NCBI RefSeq assembly: GCF_037479095.1
Contig: NZ_JBBGZW010000001.1
Span: forward strand, 496,001-560,000
Source: Pantoea nemavictus
GTDB lineage: Bacteria > Pseudomonadota > Gammaproteobacteria > Enterobacterales > Enterobacteriaceae
Length of the DNA stretch: 64,000 nucleotides
Direction: 5' to 3'
The notes under the pieces are model-generated. The model worked only from the letters and a program-made list of their open reading frames with translations, was not told the origin of the DNA and did no database searches. Every line of letters begins with the position of its first letter. Positions within the stretch are counted from its first letter, which is position 1. Both the position numbers and the translations under genes were made by a program. Positions 30,774 through 38,986 of the stretch are shown here, one piece after another.

Positions 30774-31993
30774 ACCATGCGCTCCAGAATTTTCGCCAGC
30801 TCACCGTAGGCGATGTGCTGATTGAACTCGGTTTCGACTTTCTGCCGCGCTGCCGCGACTACCGGTGCCACATCGACATCCCCGCGCGACAGACGCAGCA
30901 GCGTGGCCGCCAGCTCGTCCGGATCGTTTTCCGCCACCAGCCAGCCGCTGACGTCATTCTCAATCAGCTCAGGAATGCCGCTGTGATAGGTAGACACCAC
31001 CGGTAAACCCACCGCCATCGCTTCCATCAGCGCCACCGGAATGCCTTCCATATCGCCATCCGCAGCGGTTTTGGACGGCAGCAGGAAGATATCCGCCTCG
31101 TTCAACGCCTGACGAATCTCATCCTGCGGCTTAAAGCCCGGCATGGTGACGAACTCCTGCAATCCGGCGCGCGCAATATGCTCGCGCATCATGCCATCCT
31201 GCTCGCCGTTACCGATGATGGTGAACTGGAACTGGCCGCCGTTATTGCGCAGGATTTCGCTGGCTTTCACTGCCACATCCAACCCTTTCTTCTCGGTCAA
31301 ACGCGCGACGGAAACGATGCGCAGCGGTTGATGGAACGCTTCACGCGGACGGAAGTTAAACTTCTCCGGCTCGATCCCCATGCGTGTCACGCGTACCTTC
31401 TCACGCGGACAACCCATCTCAATCAGCTTGTTCTCCCACAAGTGGCTGATAGGCAGCATCAACTCGCTCTGTTTGAACAGGTTGATGTAGTCGAGCTTGT
31501 GCTCTTCGAGGATGTGGCGACGCGAAATATCCGCGCCGTGGAACACCGTCGCTTGCTTGCCTTTCAACACGCCGAGTTCGCGCAGCTTGTTGGCCAGCGC
31601 GCCGGCATAGCCGAAGTGCACCAGAAACACATCAGCGGTATAAGGCTGCTTGGTGTTGGCGACAATTGCCGGCAGCAGCAGTTTGCTGGCCTGTGCGCCA
31701 TAGCGACGCACATTCAGCGACTTAAGTAGCGCGCCTTTGGTGATTTTCGGCAGTATCAAGCCGATACGCTGCGTTAGCTTATCGAGGTTGGATACTTTCT
31801 CTTCCGGCAGTAAATAGTGGGTTTTCGCTGCCAAATTGTAGTCATCGAACGCAGCGTGGCGATTGATCATATCGCCTGGGAACACGGAGATAATCTCCAC
31901 GTCGTAGCCTGCGTCGATGAAATGCGTCACCTGATTGAGCACAAACGTCTCAGAGGCAACAGGAAAACGCATGGTGAAAAAGGTCAGCTTCAT
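30770..31993 (-). CDS. wceK: GT4 glycosyltransferase (AmsK/WceK-like)
   Basis: A 407-residue GT-B transferase of family GT4. The N-terminus is MKLTFFTMRFPVASETFVLNQ minus its last residue in the family motif, and the donor site has RIVSVARLTEKKGLDVAVKA and EGIPVALMEAMAVGLPVVST with the E-x7-E pair. It matches the AmsK/WcaL type that adds a late sugar to the exopolysaccharide unit. The ATG at 31993 was chosen over the longer frame from 32071, which lies inside wceJ. It starts 4 bases after the wceJ stop. Confidence 0.87.
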   Translation of the reverse strand: MKLTFFTMRFPVASETFVLNQVTHFIDAGYDVEIISVFPGDMINRHAAFDDYNLAAKTHYLLPEEKVSNLDKLTQRIGLILPKITKGALLKSLNVRRYGAQASKLLLPAIVANTKQPYTADVFLVHFGYAGALANKLRELGVLKGKQATVFHGADISRRHILEEHKLDYINLFKQSELMLPISHLWENKLIEMGCPREKVRVTRMGIEPEKFNFRPREAFHQPLRIVSVARLTEKKGLDVAVKASEILRNNGGQFQFTIIGNGEQDGMMREHIARAGLQEFVTMPGFKPQDEIRQALNEADIFLLPSKTAADGDMEGIPVALMEAMAVGLPVVSTYHSGIPELIENDVSGWLVAENDPDELAATLLRLSRGDVDVAPVVAAARQKVETEFNQHIAYGELAKILERMV

Positions 31994-31997
31994 CACT

Positions 31998-33260
31998 TCA
32001 CCCCAGGACGTTGAGAATTTCTGCTGTAATGCGGTTACCAATCTCACGCTCCTGCGCCACCGCGGTATCAACTTTGTGTTTCACGTTGTCGTAGTCGGCC
32101 AGCACCGTCTGCACTTTGTCGATGAGTGAACCGTCCATCAGGCTCTGCACATCGGTGGCCATCTGTGGCAGGCCGAGCTGTTTCATCACGCCGAGCGATT
32201 TGTGCTCGTAGTTGATGGCCACGGCTGGCGTACCAAAGTTCATGGAGATGATGGCGGAGTGCAGGCGGGTACCAATGGTCAAATGACAATGGCTGAGCAG
32301 GATGCCGAGTTCGAGGTCGTTGAACTCGTCCATGATGACATGGTAATGCTCGGGATGCTCGACATGATCGCGCAGCGTCAGCGCCACCATGCGGTCGTCT
32401 TTCGCGTAGCTGTCGATACCTGTACAGGTAGAAAACGCAACCACCTGATAACCTTCGGCAATCATCGCGTTGATCACGCGGCCAAAGGCAGCTTCATACT
32501 CTTTCTGCGTCACGCCGAGACGTTTATCAAACGGCGCCAGTTCACGCACGGTAATCGCAATGGTTTTACGCGCGCTGATAATCGCCTGCCAGTGCAGCAG
32601 GTTATGGCTAGGATTCGCCACTTCACGCGCCTGAACCAGGAACGCGGTATCAACGCCCTTCTTAACTTTGCTGGTGGTCACACCATCTTGTTTCAGACGA
32701 TCGTGGCTCACCTCTTCGCGCAGCACCAGGCTGTCGACGCGATCGAACACAAAGTTTGCCAGCGCATTAACGCGCGGGTTTTCAAACGGTCCTACCGAGT
32801 GGCCAACCATATGCAGCGGCTTTTTCGCCATCAGCGCACAGAGCGCGTGGTCGAACTGCGTTACACCATACAGGTCGACGAAGAACGATCCGCCAACCTG
32901 GATGATTGCATCATATTGCGCGAGGCTTTGGGTGAAGGCCGCCAGGTGCGGTGGCACCGAGAACGATTTGTATAAACCGCCTTTGCCCAAGTGCGCCATC
33001 ATGATGTCCGGCATCAGACGGTTCGCCACTTTGCGCTTGAGGCTGCCCACCAAACCCTTGCCCGATTTGCTGTTGTGCAGGAACAGGGAATCCTGCTGGA
33101 TGTGCTGCTGCAGTAAATAGCCAGAGCTTGTTGGATAACGGCTGATGACATCGATATCCAAATCCGCGCGCGCAGATTTGAGCGAATCAATCAGTCCTCG
33201 TAAAATCGCGCCATCCCCGCGATTTCCACAGGTATGGTTTCCTACCAATAAGATTTTCAT
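31998..33260 (-). CDS. wceJ: Polysaccharide pyruvyltransferase-like protein (AmsJ/WcaK-like)
   Basis: A 420-residue member of the polysaccharide pyruvyltransferase family. Motifs are LVGNHTCGNRGDGAILRGL at the N-terminus, IIQVGGSFFVDLYG, MVGHSVGPFENP, and GTRLHSAIISMNFGTPAVAI near the C-terminus. In amylovoran synthesis AmsJ is needed for the pyruvate ketal; in E. coli the relative is WcaK. Whether this organism's polymer carries pyruvate cannot be read from sequence. GGAG precedes the ATG. A 42-bp perfect palindrome lies between it and wceF. Confidence 0.87.
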   Translation of the reverse strand: MKILLVGNHTCGNRGDGAILRGLIDSLKSARADLDIDVISRYPTSSGYLLQQHIQQDSLFLHNSKSGKGLVGSLKRKVANRLMPDIMMAHLGKGGLYKSFSVPPHLAAFTQSLAQYDAIIQVGGSFFVDLYGVTQFDHALCALMAKKPLHMVGHSVGPFENPRVNALANFVFDRVDSLVLREEVSHDRLKQDGVTTSKVKKGVDTAFLVQAREVANPSHNLLHWQAIISARKTIAITVRELAPFDKRLGVTQKEYEAAFGRVINAMIAEGYQVVAFSTCTGIDSYAKDDRMVALTLRDHVEHPEHYHVIMDEFNDLELGILLSHCHLTIGTRLHSAIISMNFGTPAVAINYEHKSLGVMKQLGLPQMATDVQSLMDGSLIDKVQTVLADYDNVKHKVDTAVAQEREIGNRITAEILNVLG

Positions 33261-33416
33261 AAAAAAACTCCGGAAAAATTTTTGTAATTTTACAAGCCGC
33301 CAATAACCGCACTGGCAAAATGAACTCTGTGTTAAATGACTGCAATGGGAGTAAACCCCAAAAAAGTGCTGCTAAATGCATTTCTATTCAATACTGCTCA
33401 CAAATTATGCATATTC

Positions 33417-33458
33417 CGTAGCGGCGCAATTTATTGCGCAATAAATTGCGCCGCTACG
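33417..33458. repeat. Perfect 42-bp palindrome, REP-like
   Basis: The two arms (33417-33437 and 33438-33458) are exact reverse complements. Each arm begins CGTAGCGGCGCAATTTATTG, and GCGC is at the centre. It lies 16 bases after the wceF stop. The outer GTAG(C/G)G pattern resembles the REP pair at 38874-38928, suggesting one repeat family. In RNA it would form a very stable hairpin. Confidence 0.85.
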
Positions 33459-33473
33459 TTAGGTTCCTACGTG

Positions 33474-35684
33474 TTACGACTTAATGGCGAAATACGGCAT
33501 CGCAACTTGCTCGCCATTAATGACGACGGAAATAAACCCTTTAGGCTCACGCGCATCCACCTGTTCCGGCTTCAGCGCGCGCGACGCCAACAGCAAATCA
33601 CCCTGCTCGTTACCGCCGACGCCGGCTTTGCCGTTGTGCAGGCTGAAGCGCTGCGGCGCCTGTTGCGCACCGCTGCCCGGCGCACCTTTATCCATCACAG
33701 CATCAACGCGCGCACAGCGACCGGTCAGGAAGCGATCCTTGGCGGTGCTTTTAATCAACACCGCGGTGGTCGGCGTCCAGCCCGCCAGCTTGACGTACAC
33801 CTTGGTGTCCGTTTCTGTGCGCGGTTCGAAACGTACATCCACCACCGGCGAACTGCCTTCGGCTGACCAACTGGCTTCCGCTTTACTCTTCTTGCGCTGC
33901 AGATGGATCACCGTACGTCCGCCAGTGCCTTTGCCGTCGATAAGATCCATCAGCGGTTGATTGGCGGTACCGTTACTGAACTGCGACTGACCAAACACTT
34001 CGATTTCCCAGCTATCACCCACCGCTGGCGAATAGAAGTTGCCCAGCTCAAACCAGGTCTCCTGGTTGGTGTTATTGGTGAGGCGGAAACGTGAAGTGAT
34101 GTAGTTGTATTTCAGGCTGCCGTCGATAGCGACGCCATAAGATTCAACGCGCGTGGAACCCATCTCCCAAATATTCAGCCAGCGCTCACCTTCCAGCGAG
34201 TTATCAATCCAGCTGCCTGCCTGTAAGTTGGTCTGACGCATATTCAGGCGCGAGTTGCGCGCATTCAGCGGGTTCTTACAATCCTCAATGCTTAACGCAT
34301 CAACAATCCACTGCCCGTTCGAGATATCGCCAGGAAAATCGCTGTGTTCAATCCAGCCGTTGTGAATGATCGATTGGCTACAGCGCGGCAGGTTCAACAC
34401 CATGCCGCCTTTACAGTGCTGCGCATTAAAGTTGGAGAGCTCAATCGCGGTGCTGTGATCCCACGCACCGGCCTTTTGACCTGACCAGCTGGCTTTAATC
34501 ACATCACCGGTACAGGCGTTGGCGTACCACTGGTCGATTTTACAATCCAGCGTATCCAGCAGGCTGAGCGAGACGCCGCCTACCTGATTGAAGCGCAAGC
34601 ACGCGCCACGGAAGAACTGGCCGCCCGGACAGGTATTGCGGAACAACCCCTGTTTATTCGGACGCTTGTCGGTGTTGCCATTGAAGTTCAGGTTGGAGAT
34701 TTCAGTCCAGCGCGCATTTACCTGGAACAGGAATTCGGAGCGGCCATCGGAAACCAGCGTGGTCGCCGGGAAATAGCCAAAGTTGACCATGGCACCGGAA
34801 ATACGGAAGAAGCGACGTTGCGTATCACCGAAATCACACTCGGACACGAAGAATGTGCCCGCCGGGAACTGCACGCAGATTTGCTGGCTGGCATCAATCG
34901 ACCACTGATACATGGCTTTGATCGCCGGTGCAGTATCGGTTTTGCCATCGGCGATGGCACCGAAATCAAACAGCGTCAGACGATTGAAGTCTTCTACCAC
35001 GCGACGCCAGGCGAAACCGTTGCCGCTGAAGTTCACACCGCCATCATCTTTGGCATCGCCAAAGGTGCCGACAAACTCACCGCCGCCCACTTCCAGCCCT
35101 TCATGCCAGCTTTTCAGCTTAATTTTGGCACCGGCAAACAGCGGACGGGTTTTACGCAACTCCTCCACCGACGGAATTTCACCGATCAGCTGATAACCGT
35201 TCGGCTGCGCCAGTCGCTGGCTGAAGTTGCTTTGGTTAGGACGCGATACATCGCTGATCGAGAACAGCGTGTTGCCCTGATCGTCCTCGACGACCATTGA
35301 GTGCGCAGGATTGGCAATCAACGCGGCATTATCATGAATAAACTGCGCGAAGTTACCCTTGTTCAACGCAATCGGCTGACTGATTTGTGACACTTTGCCA
35401 TTGGCATCGCGCAGGAATACCGGGATTTGATTGCCGGTTTGGCTGGCATCGCTGCCCGCCTTACCAATCCACAGTTTGCCTTCGAAGTTCTGCCAGAACT
35501 GCGGCGGCATGGTATAGACGTTTTCTGGCGTCAGAATCGGCACATCGCCCTGCGGAACGCTGGAAGGATCGACGGCTTTCAACGTTGGCTGACCACTTTT
35601 TGCGGCGTAGCTGGAAAACGCGCTGACTGAGAGCGCGGCAACAATGGAGGAGGCTGCGGTCTGCAAGACTTCTCTTCTTTTCAT
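33474..35684 (-). CDS. wceF: Tailspike-like exopolysaccharide glycanase (AmsF/WceF-like)
   Basis: A 736-residue secreted protein. The N-terminus MKRREVLQTAASSIVAALSV has a twin-arginine pair before a hydrophobic stretch, so Tat export is likely. Residues of about 50-160 (GKLWIGKAGSDASQTGNQIP, then VSQISQPIALNKGNF and AHSMVVEDDQGN) resemble the head-binding domain of P22-type phage tailspikes. Residues 240-560 begin LFDFGAIADGKTDTAPAI, the pectate-lyase-like parallel beta-helix entry. WceF of P. stewartii is established as a stewartan-cleaving enzyme with a tailspike fold. The protein likely trims or modifies the polymer in the periplasm or outside the cell. Confidence 0.88.
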   Translation of the reverse strand: MKRREVLQTAASSIVAALSVSAFSSYAAKSGQPTLKAVDPSSVPQGDVPILTPENVYTMPPQFWQNFEGKLWIGKAGSDASQTGNQIPVFLRDANGKVSQISQPIALNKGNFAQFIHDNAALIANPAHSMVVEDDQGNTLFSISDVSRPNQSNFSQRLAQPNGYQLIGEIPSVEELRKTRPLFAGAKIKLKSWHEGLEVGGGEFVGTFGDAKDDGGVNFSGNGFAWRRVVEDFNRLTLFDFGAIADGKTDTAPAIKAMYQWSIDASQQICVQFPAGTFFVSECDFGDTQRRFFRISGAMVNFGYFPATTLVSDGRSEFLFQVNARWTEISNLNFNGNTDKRPNKQGLFRNTCPGGQFFRGACLRFNQVGGVSLSLLDTLDCKIDQWYANACTGDVIKASWSGQKAGAWDHSTAIELSNFNAQHCKGGMVLNLPRCSQSIIHNGWIEHSDFPGDISNGQWIVDALSIEDCKNPLNARNSRLNMRQTNLQAGSWIDNSLEGERWLNIWEMGSTRVESYGVAIDGSLKYNYITSRFRLTNNTNQETWFELGNFYSPAVGDSWEIEVFGQSQFSNGTANQPLMDLIDGKGTGGRTVIHLQRKKSKAEASWSAEGSSPVVDVRFEPRTETDTKVYVKLAGWTPTTAVLIKSTAKDRFLTGRCARVDAVMDKGAPGSGAQQAPQRFSLHNGKAGVGGNEQGDLLLASRALKPEQVDAREPKGFISVVINGEQVAMPYFAIKS

Positions 35685-35741
35685 GCTTCAATTCCCGTGG
35701 TTATGCGGCCAAAAAGGATTCCCGAGGCACGATAATTGGCA

Positions 35742-36776
35742 CTAAACAAGCGCGAGCCAGCTCTGTTTGATCTGGTTACCGTCAAATTTGAGCGCGGTTT
35801 CTTTGGTTTTTTCACTCATGGCGTAGAACAGGCCATCATCACTGGCGAGCTGCTCCATGCGCTTGATAAACATGGCTTTATCATTCATCGGTACCAGGAA
35901 GCCATCTTCACCGTGGTTGATAATCTCCTGCGGCCCGGTTGGGCAGTCGTAAGCCACCACCGGCAGCGACCAGGATTTGGCTTCCAGCAGCACCAGCGGC
36001 AAACCTTCATAGCGCGAGGTCATCAGCGCCATGTCACTTTCGCGGTAGTAATCGTTGATGTTGCTGACTTTGCCGACGAAGTTGACGCTGTTAGTGATAC
36101 CCAATGCAGCCGCCTGATCGTGCAACTGCTGGCGCAGTTCGCCGTCACCGGCAATCACCAGTTTCCACTCCGGGTGTTTCTTACTGAAATCAGCCCAGAT
36201 ATCCAGCAGCAGATCGAAACCTTTTTGGTTATCGAGACGCCCAACCGCTAACGCCTGGCGGCTACGCGTCTGGCGTTGAAACGCTTTGTACACCACGGGA
36301 TTGGGGATTTGCTGACTGGCGATGTTCCAGCGATTAAACACCTGATGATCTTTGTCGGTTAAAACAATCACCTGGTCGTAGTAGCGCAGCATCAGCCACT
36401 TCAGCAGCTTGATCGGTTTACTAAACGAATTAATTGCAATGTGTTCGCAGGCATAGGCTTTGAAACGCTTTTTCTTTAGTGCCATCAGGTTCCAGAACGC
36501 AAACATCACGCTCAGGCGGCCCATGCTGATCAGGAATACGCTGTCGAAGCCTTCCTGATGAATGCTAGCGACGGCGCTTTTAATCGGGTTGCTGTGGCCT
36601 TCAAAGCTGACAATTTTCTTTACCCGATCGAACGGATAAAAGGTTTTGCCGTTGCCTTCCAGCGAATAAATGGTGACTTCATGCTGCTCGCCAAGGCACT
36701 CAGACATAAAGTTGCAGATGTTTTCCGTGCCCGCATACGAGTAGGCATCTTTAATCACCAAAACGATCTTTTTCAT
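35742..36776 (-). CDS. GT4 glycosyltransferase (AmsD-like)
   Basis: A 344-residue GT-B transferase. The donor domain has AVGRLDNQKGFDLLLDIWAD, VIAGDGELRQQL, and SRYEGLPLVLLEAKSWSLPV with the E-x7-E pair. The N-terminus MKKIVLVIKDAYSYAGTEN is typical of the family. It probably adds a galactose or glucuronate-type sugar in the exopolysaccharide unit; the specificity is unknown. AAGGA precedes the ATG. The gene before it on this strand is a GT2 gene, separated by an ERIC element. In the amylovoran operon, as I remember it, the GT4 (amsD) comes before the GT2 (amsE), so the order may be inverted here. Confidence 0.82.
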   Translation of the reverse strand: MKKIVLVIKDAYSYAGTENICNFMSECLGEQHEVTIYSLEGNGKTFYPFDRVKKIVSFEGHSNPIKSAVASIHQEGFDSVFLISMGRLSVMFAFWNLMALKKKRFKAYACEHIAINSFSKPIKLLKWLMLRYYDQVIVLTDKDHQVFNRWNIASQQIPNPVVYKAFQRQTRSRQALAVGRLDNQKGFDLLLDIWADFSKKHPEWKLVIAGDGELRQQLHDQAAALGITNSVNFVGKVSNINDYYRESDMALMTSRYEGLPLVLLEAKSWSLPVVAYDCPTGPQEIINHGEDGFLVPMNDKAMFIKRMEQLASDDGLFYAMSEKTKETALKFDGNQIKQSWLALV

Positions 36777-36810
36777 AAAATCCTTTCCACCTCAAAAATA
36801 CCGAATAAAG

Positions 36811-36934
36811 AGACCCAAATCATTCGTGGCGCAGCAAGGCGGCAAGTGCGTTCATCCCCGGGAGCTTACTTCAGTAAGTGACCGGGGTGGACGTGCGCGG
36901 CCAACGCGGCTGCGGCGCGAAGGATGCCGGGTCT
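36811..36934. repeat. ERIC/IRU intergenic repeat
   Basis: A 124-bp element with the ERIC core: TCATCCCCGGGAGCTTACTT then CAGTAAGTGACCGGGGTG in inverted symmetry, and terminal inverted repeats AGACCC/GGGTCT. It matches the conserved core of enterobacterial repetitive intergenic consensus sequences. It fills the gap between two glycosyltransferase genes. Its right end supplies two bases of the TAG stop of the gene at 36933-37685. Confidence 0.85.
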
Positions 36935-37685
36935 AACGATGCTTCAGAGCGAAGAGGACGCCATTAACCATGTACCACGTGTAATAGTAATATACTTTTA
37001 ACGGATTGTTTTTATAGATAATTCTTAATAGTTCGAGGTGCCACTTCGCCGCTTTATTTTTGTTGCGCGACAGTGAATCGCCCAACTCGTAATAGTTGAC
37101 CAGGGTTTTCTGGATCACGCGGGCTTGTTTGTAGCGGAGGAACAGCTCATAGAGGAACAGGAAATCTTCGTGGCCTTTGCGCTGGAAGAAGATGCCCTGC
37201 GGAGGACGGCGGAAACACACTGAAGAGAAGCACACGCGATACTGCTTCTTCACGAAGTTTTCCTGCTGCAGGTAGGGTTTGTTGTAGTTAATGTCGTGAT
37301 CGGCAGTTTTGGTTTTGTAGTGATAATGCGTGATAACAAAATCGTCACCCGCGGCAATCGCAGCGGCCTGTTCGGCCAGCTTTTCCCCATGCCACTCATC
37401 ATCGCTATCGAGGAAAGCGATAATCTCTTCTTGCGCCGCGCGCAGACCGACATTGCGGGTTTCCGCCGCACCGAGATTCTTCTCATTATCGAGGATGGTA
37501 ATGCGCGCATCCTGACACTGCTCACGCACCACGGCGAGAGAGTCATCGGTGGATTTATCGTTAATCAGGTAAAGATGCCAGTCGCTGTAGGTCTGATTGC
37601 GGATCGAATCCACCGCACGCAGTACCGTATTTCGCGCGTTATACATCGGCATCACAATACCGATGGTGCCAACATGATTTGTCAT
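36933..37685 (-). CDS. GT2 glycosyltransferase (AmsE-like), stop codon within ERIC end
   Basis: A 250-residue GT-A fold transferase of family GT2. GIVMPMYNARNTVLRAVDSI opens the domain. The metal-binding motif is IAFLDSDDEWHGEKL (DSDD), and the acceptor-side region is RKGHEDFLFLYEL. The product ends ALKHR and the stop TAG (36935-36933) is formed at the junction with the ERIC element, so insertion may have changed the C-terminus. The ATG at 37685 was chosen; the longer frame from 37712 runs into a terminator. It is separated from the preceding GT2 gene by that terminator. Confidence 0.82.
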   Translation of the reverse strand: MTNHVGTIGIVMPMYNARNTVLRAVDSIRNQTYSDWHLYLINDKSTDDSLAVVREQCQDARITILDNEKNLGAAETRNVGLRAAQEEIIAFLDSDDEWHGEKLAEQAAAIAAGDDFVITHYHYKTKTADHDINYNKPYLQQENFVKKQYRVCFSSVCFRRPPQGIFFQRKGHEDFLFLYELFLRYKQARVIQKTLVNYYELGDSLSRNKNKAAKWHLELLRIIYKNNPLKVYYYYTWYMVNGVLFALKHR

Positions 37686-37710
37686 TTGTCTACCCGGAGT
37701 TTCAGGAACC

Positions 37711-37737
37711 AAAAAATTGCCCCCGTGATGGGAGCAA
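37711..37737 (-). terminator. Intrinsic terminator inside the exopolysaccharide operon
   Basis: On the minus strand, TTGCTCCC/GGGGGCAA (one G-T pair) with loop ATCAC is followed by six T. It lies between two GT2 genes that must both be expressed, so read-through, for example by an RfaH-modified polymerase, is likely required. Confidence 0.75.
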
Positions 37738-37760
37738 GTGAAAGTCTAAAAAAATGTGAA

Positions 37761-38678
37761 TCAGGAAACGGCTCTTCTACCGGAAAAGCGCGACTTCACC
37801 TTATCGAGCAAGCGATTCATGAAGTAGGCGCGGTTATCACGATTGGTGAGGAAGAAGTAGCGCGCAAAGCTGAGACTGGCTTGCAGCGATTTACCATCCA
37901 TCTTGTAGCGCAGCGGCAGCTTGAACGCTTTGTAGGTATGGATATCGCGCGTCGTCAGATGCGGCTTCATGGTATCCAGCCAGAAGAAGGAGTATTTCAC
38001 CGACTCGCCTTTGTGCTTGGAACCAAATTTGGTCACCAGATGGTAAGTCGCCAGCGGCTGGTCGATCATCACGAAGGCGTAACCCATGCGATCGGCACGG
38101 ATGCAGAAATCGTAATCCTGATGGCGGATATAACGCGCATCAAACTGAATCTGCGCGGCATCTTCACGCTTCAGCACAATGGTGCTGGTCTGAATAAAGC
38201 CGTAACAGCCAAACAGATATTCCGCCACGGTTTCGTTTTTACCGGGCGGCTGCATCGGCATCACCTTCAGGAAGCTGCCATCCTGATGGATGTTCACCTG
38301 GCTAAAGATGACGTAGCGTGATTTGCCCTGCGCCTCCAGTTTGGCGATGGTTTCACTGACCGTCAGCAGCTTGTCCGGGTGCCACTCATCATCAGCATCA
38401 AGAAAGCTGATAAAGTCGCCCGTGGCCAATTCGATACCTTTATTACGGGCGCCGGCGCCGTTGAGTTTGACCTCAGACAGCTCCAGTTTGATGTCCAGAT
38501 CCTGATAACGCTCACCGCGTACCACCTGCGCCAGTTCGGCCGCATCGGCCGATTTGTCATCCACAATAATCACTTCAAAATTGCGGTAAGTTTGCGCTCT
38601 GACGCAATCTAGCGTCGTTACAATCGATTTCGACGCGTTATACGCGGGAATTACAATTGAGAAGCGGATGTCCTGCAT
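37761..38678 (-). CDS. wceB: GT2 glycosyltransferase (AmsB/WceB-like)
   Basis: A 305-residue GT-A fold transferase of family GT2. It has SIVIPAYNASKSIVTTLDCV, VIIVDDKSAD, the metal-binding FISFLDADDEWHPDKL (DADD) and IRHQDYDFCIRADRMG. Length and sequence type fit AmsB/WceB, which adds an early sugar after the initiating galactose. The ATG at 38678 has AGAGG 8 bases upstream; a GTG at 38687 is less well placed. In related operons this gene follows the wzy polymerase, which is absent here. Confidence 0.83.
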   Translation of the reverse strand: MQDIRFSIVIPAYNASKSIVTTLDCVRAQTYRNFEVIIVDDKSADAAELAQVVRGERYQDLDIKLELSEVKLNGAGARNKGIELATGDFISFLDADDEWHPDKLLTVSETIAKLEAQGKSRYVIFSQVNIHQDGSFLKVMPMQPPGKNETVAEYLFGCYGFIQTSTIVLKREDAAQIQFDARYIRHQDYDFCIRADRMGYAFVMIDQPLATYHLVTKFGSKHKGESVKYSFFWLDTMKPHLTTRDIHTYKAFKLPLRYKMDGKSLQASLSFARYFFLTNRDNRAYFMNRLLDKVKSRFSGRRAVS

Positions 38679-38687
38679 TGCCAGCAC

Positions 38688-38949
38688 CTCTTAAACAGCT
38701 GTTCCAGATTCAACGGTAACGCGTTCAGCCCTGAGAAAGGAATCGGCTTTGCTCTGAAAAATCATGCCGTTAGTTTCTTTTCTCATTAAGACTGTACGTA
38801 CCATCACGGGAATACCTAAGACTGTGCTGTGTGTATGTGTAAGGATGCAAAACGCACCCCTTAAATTGCTCACCGGTCGCCATTGATGGCGCCCCTACAA
38901 GGCGTAGGGTGCGCATTGTTGCGCACCTGGCTTAACCCCTATTCACCAT
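38688..38949. other. Gap where the exopolysaccharide polymerase gene is expected
   Basis: About 260 bases between wceB and the wzc terminator. No reading frame here looks like a membrane protein; the longest (about 60 codons on the minus strand) has no recognisable features. The stretch carries a REP-like pair at 38874-38928. In amylovoran and stewartan loci this is the place of amsC/wceL (wzy). Confidence 0.6.
38874..38928. repeat. REP-like pair (two hairpins head to head)
   Basis: Two stem-loops flank a CCCTAC/GTAGGG inverted repeat: CGCCAT/ATGGCG on the left and GGTGCGCA/TGCGCACC on the right. The right hairpin shares its GGTGCGCA arm with the hairpin at 46843-46866. The outer GTAGGG motif resembles the palindrome at 33417-33458. 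Confidence 0.75.
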
Positions 38950-38973
38950 AAAAAAGGGGCGGTAAACCGCCCC
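38950..38973 (-). terminator. Strong rho-independent terminator after wzc
   Basis: On the minus strand, GGGGCGG/CCGCCCC with loop TTTA is followed by six T, 14 bases after the wzc stop. It would separate wceG-wza-wzb-wzc from the later genes. A stem-loop at this place is also known in group 1 capsule loci, where it lowers downstream expression. Confidence 0.88.
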
Positions 38974-38986
38974 ACATGGTTACTGC

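Noticed and set aside
32202..32975. A 257-codon plus-strand frame
   Set aside because: It is antisense to wceJ, whose pyruvyltransferase motifs are clear.
37296..38321. A 341-codon plus-strand frame
   Set aside because: It lies antisense to the two GT2 genes and the terminator between them. Those have clear catalytic motifs and ribosome sites, while this frame has low-complexity composition typical of the complement of GC-rich genes.
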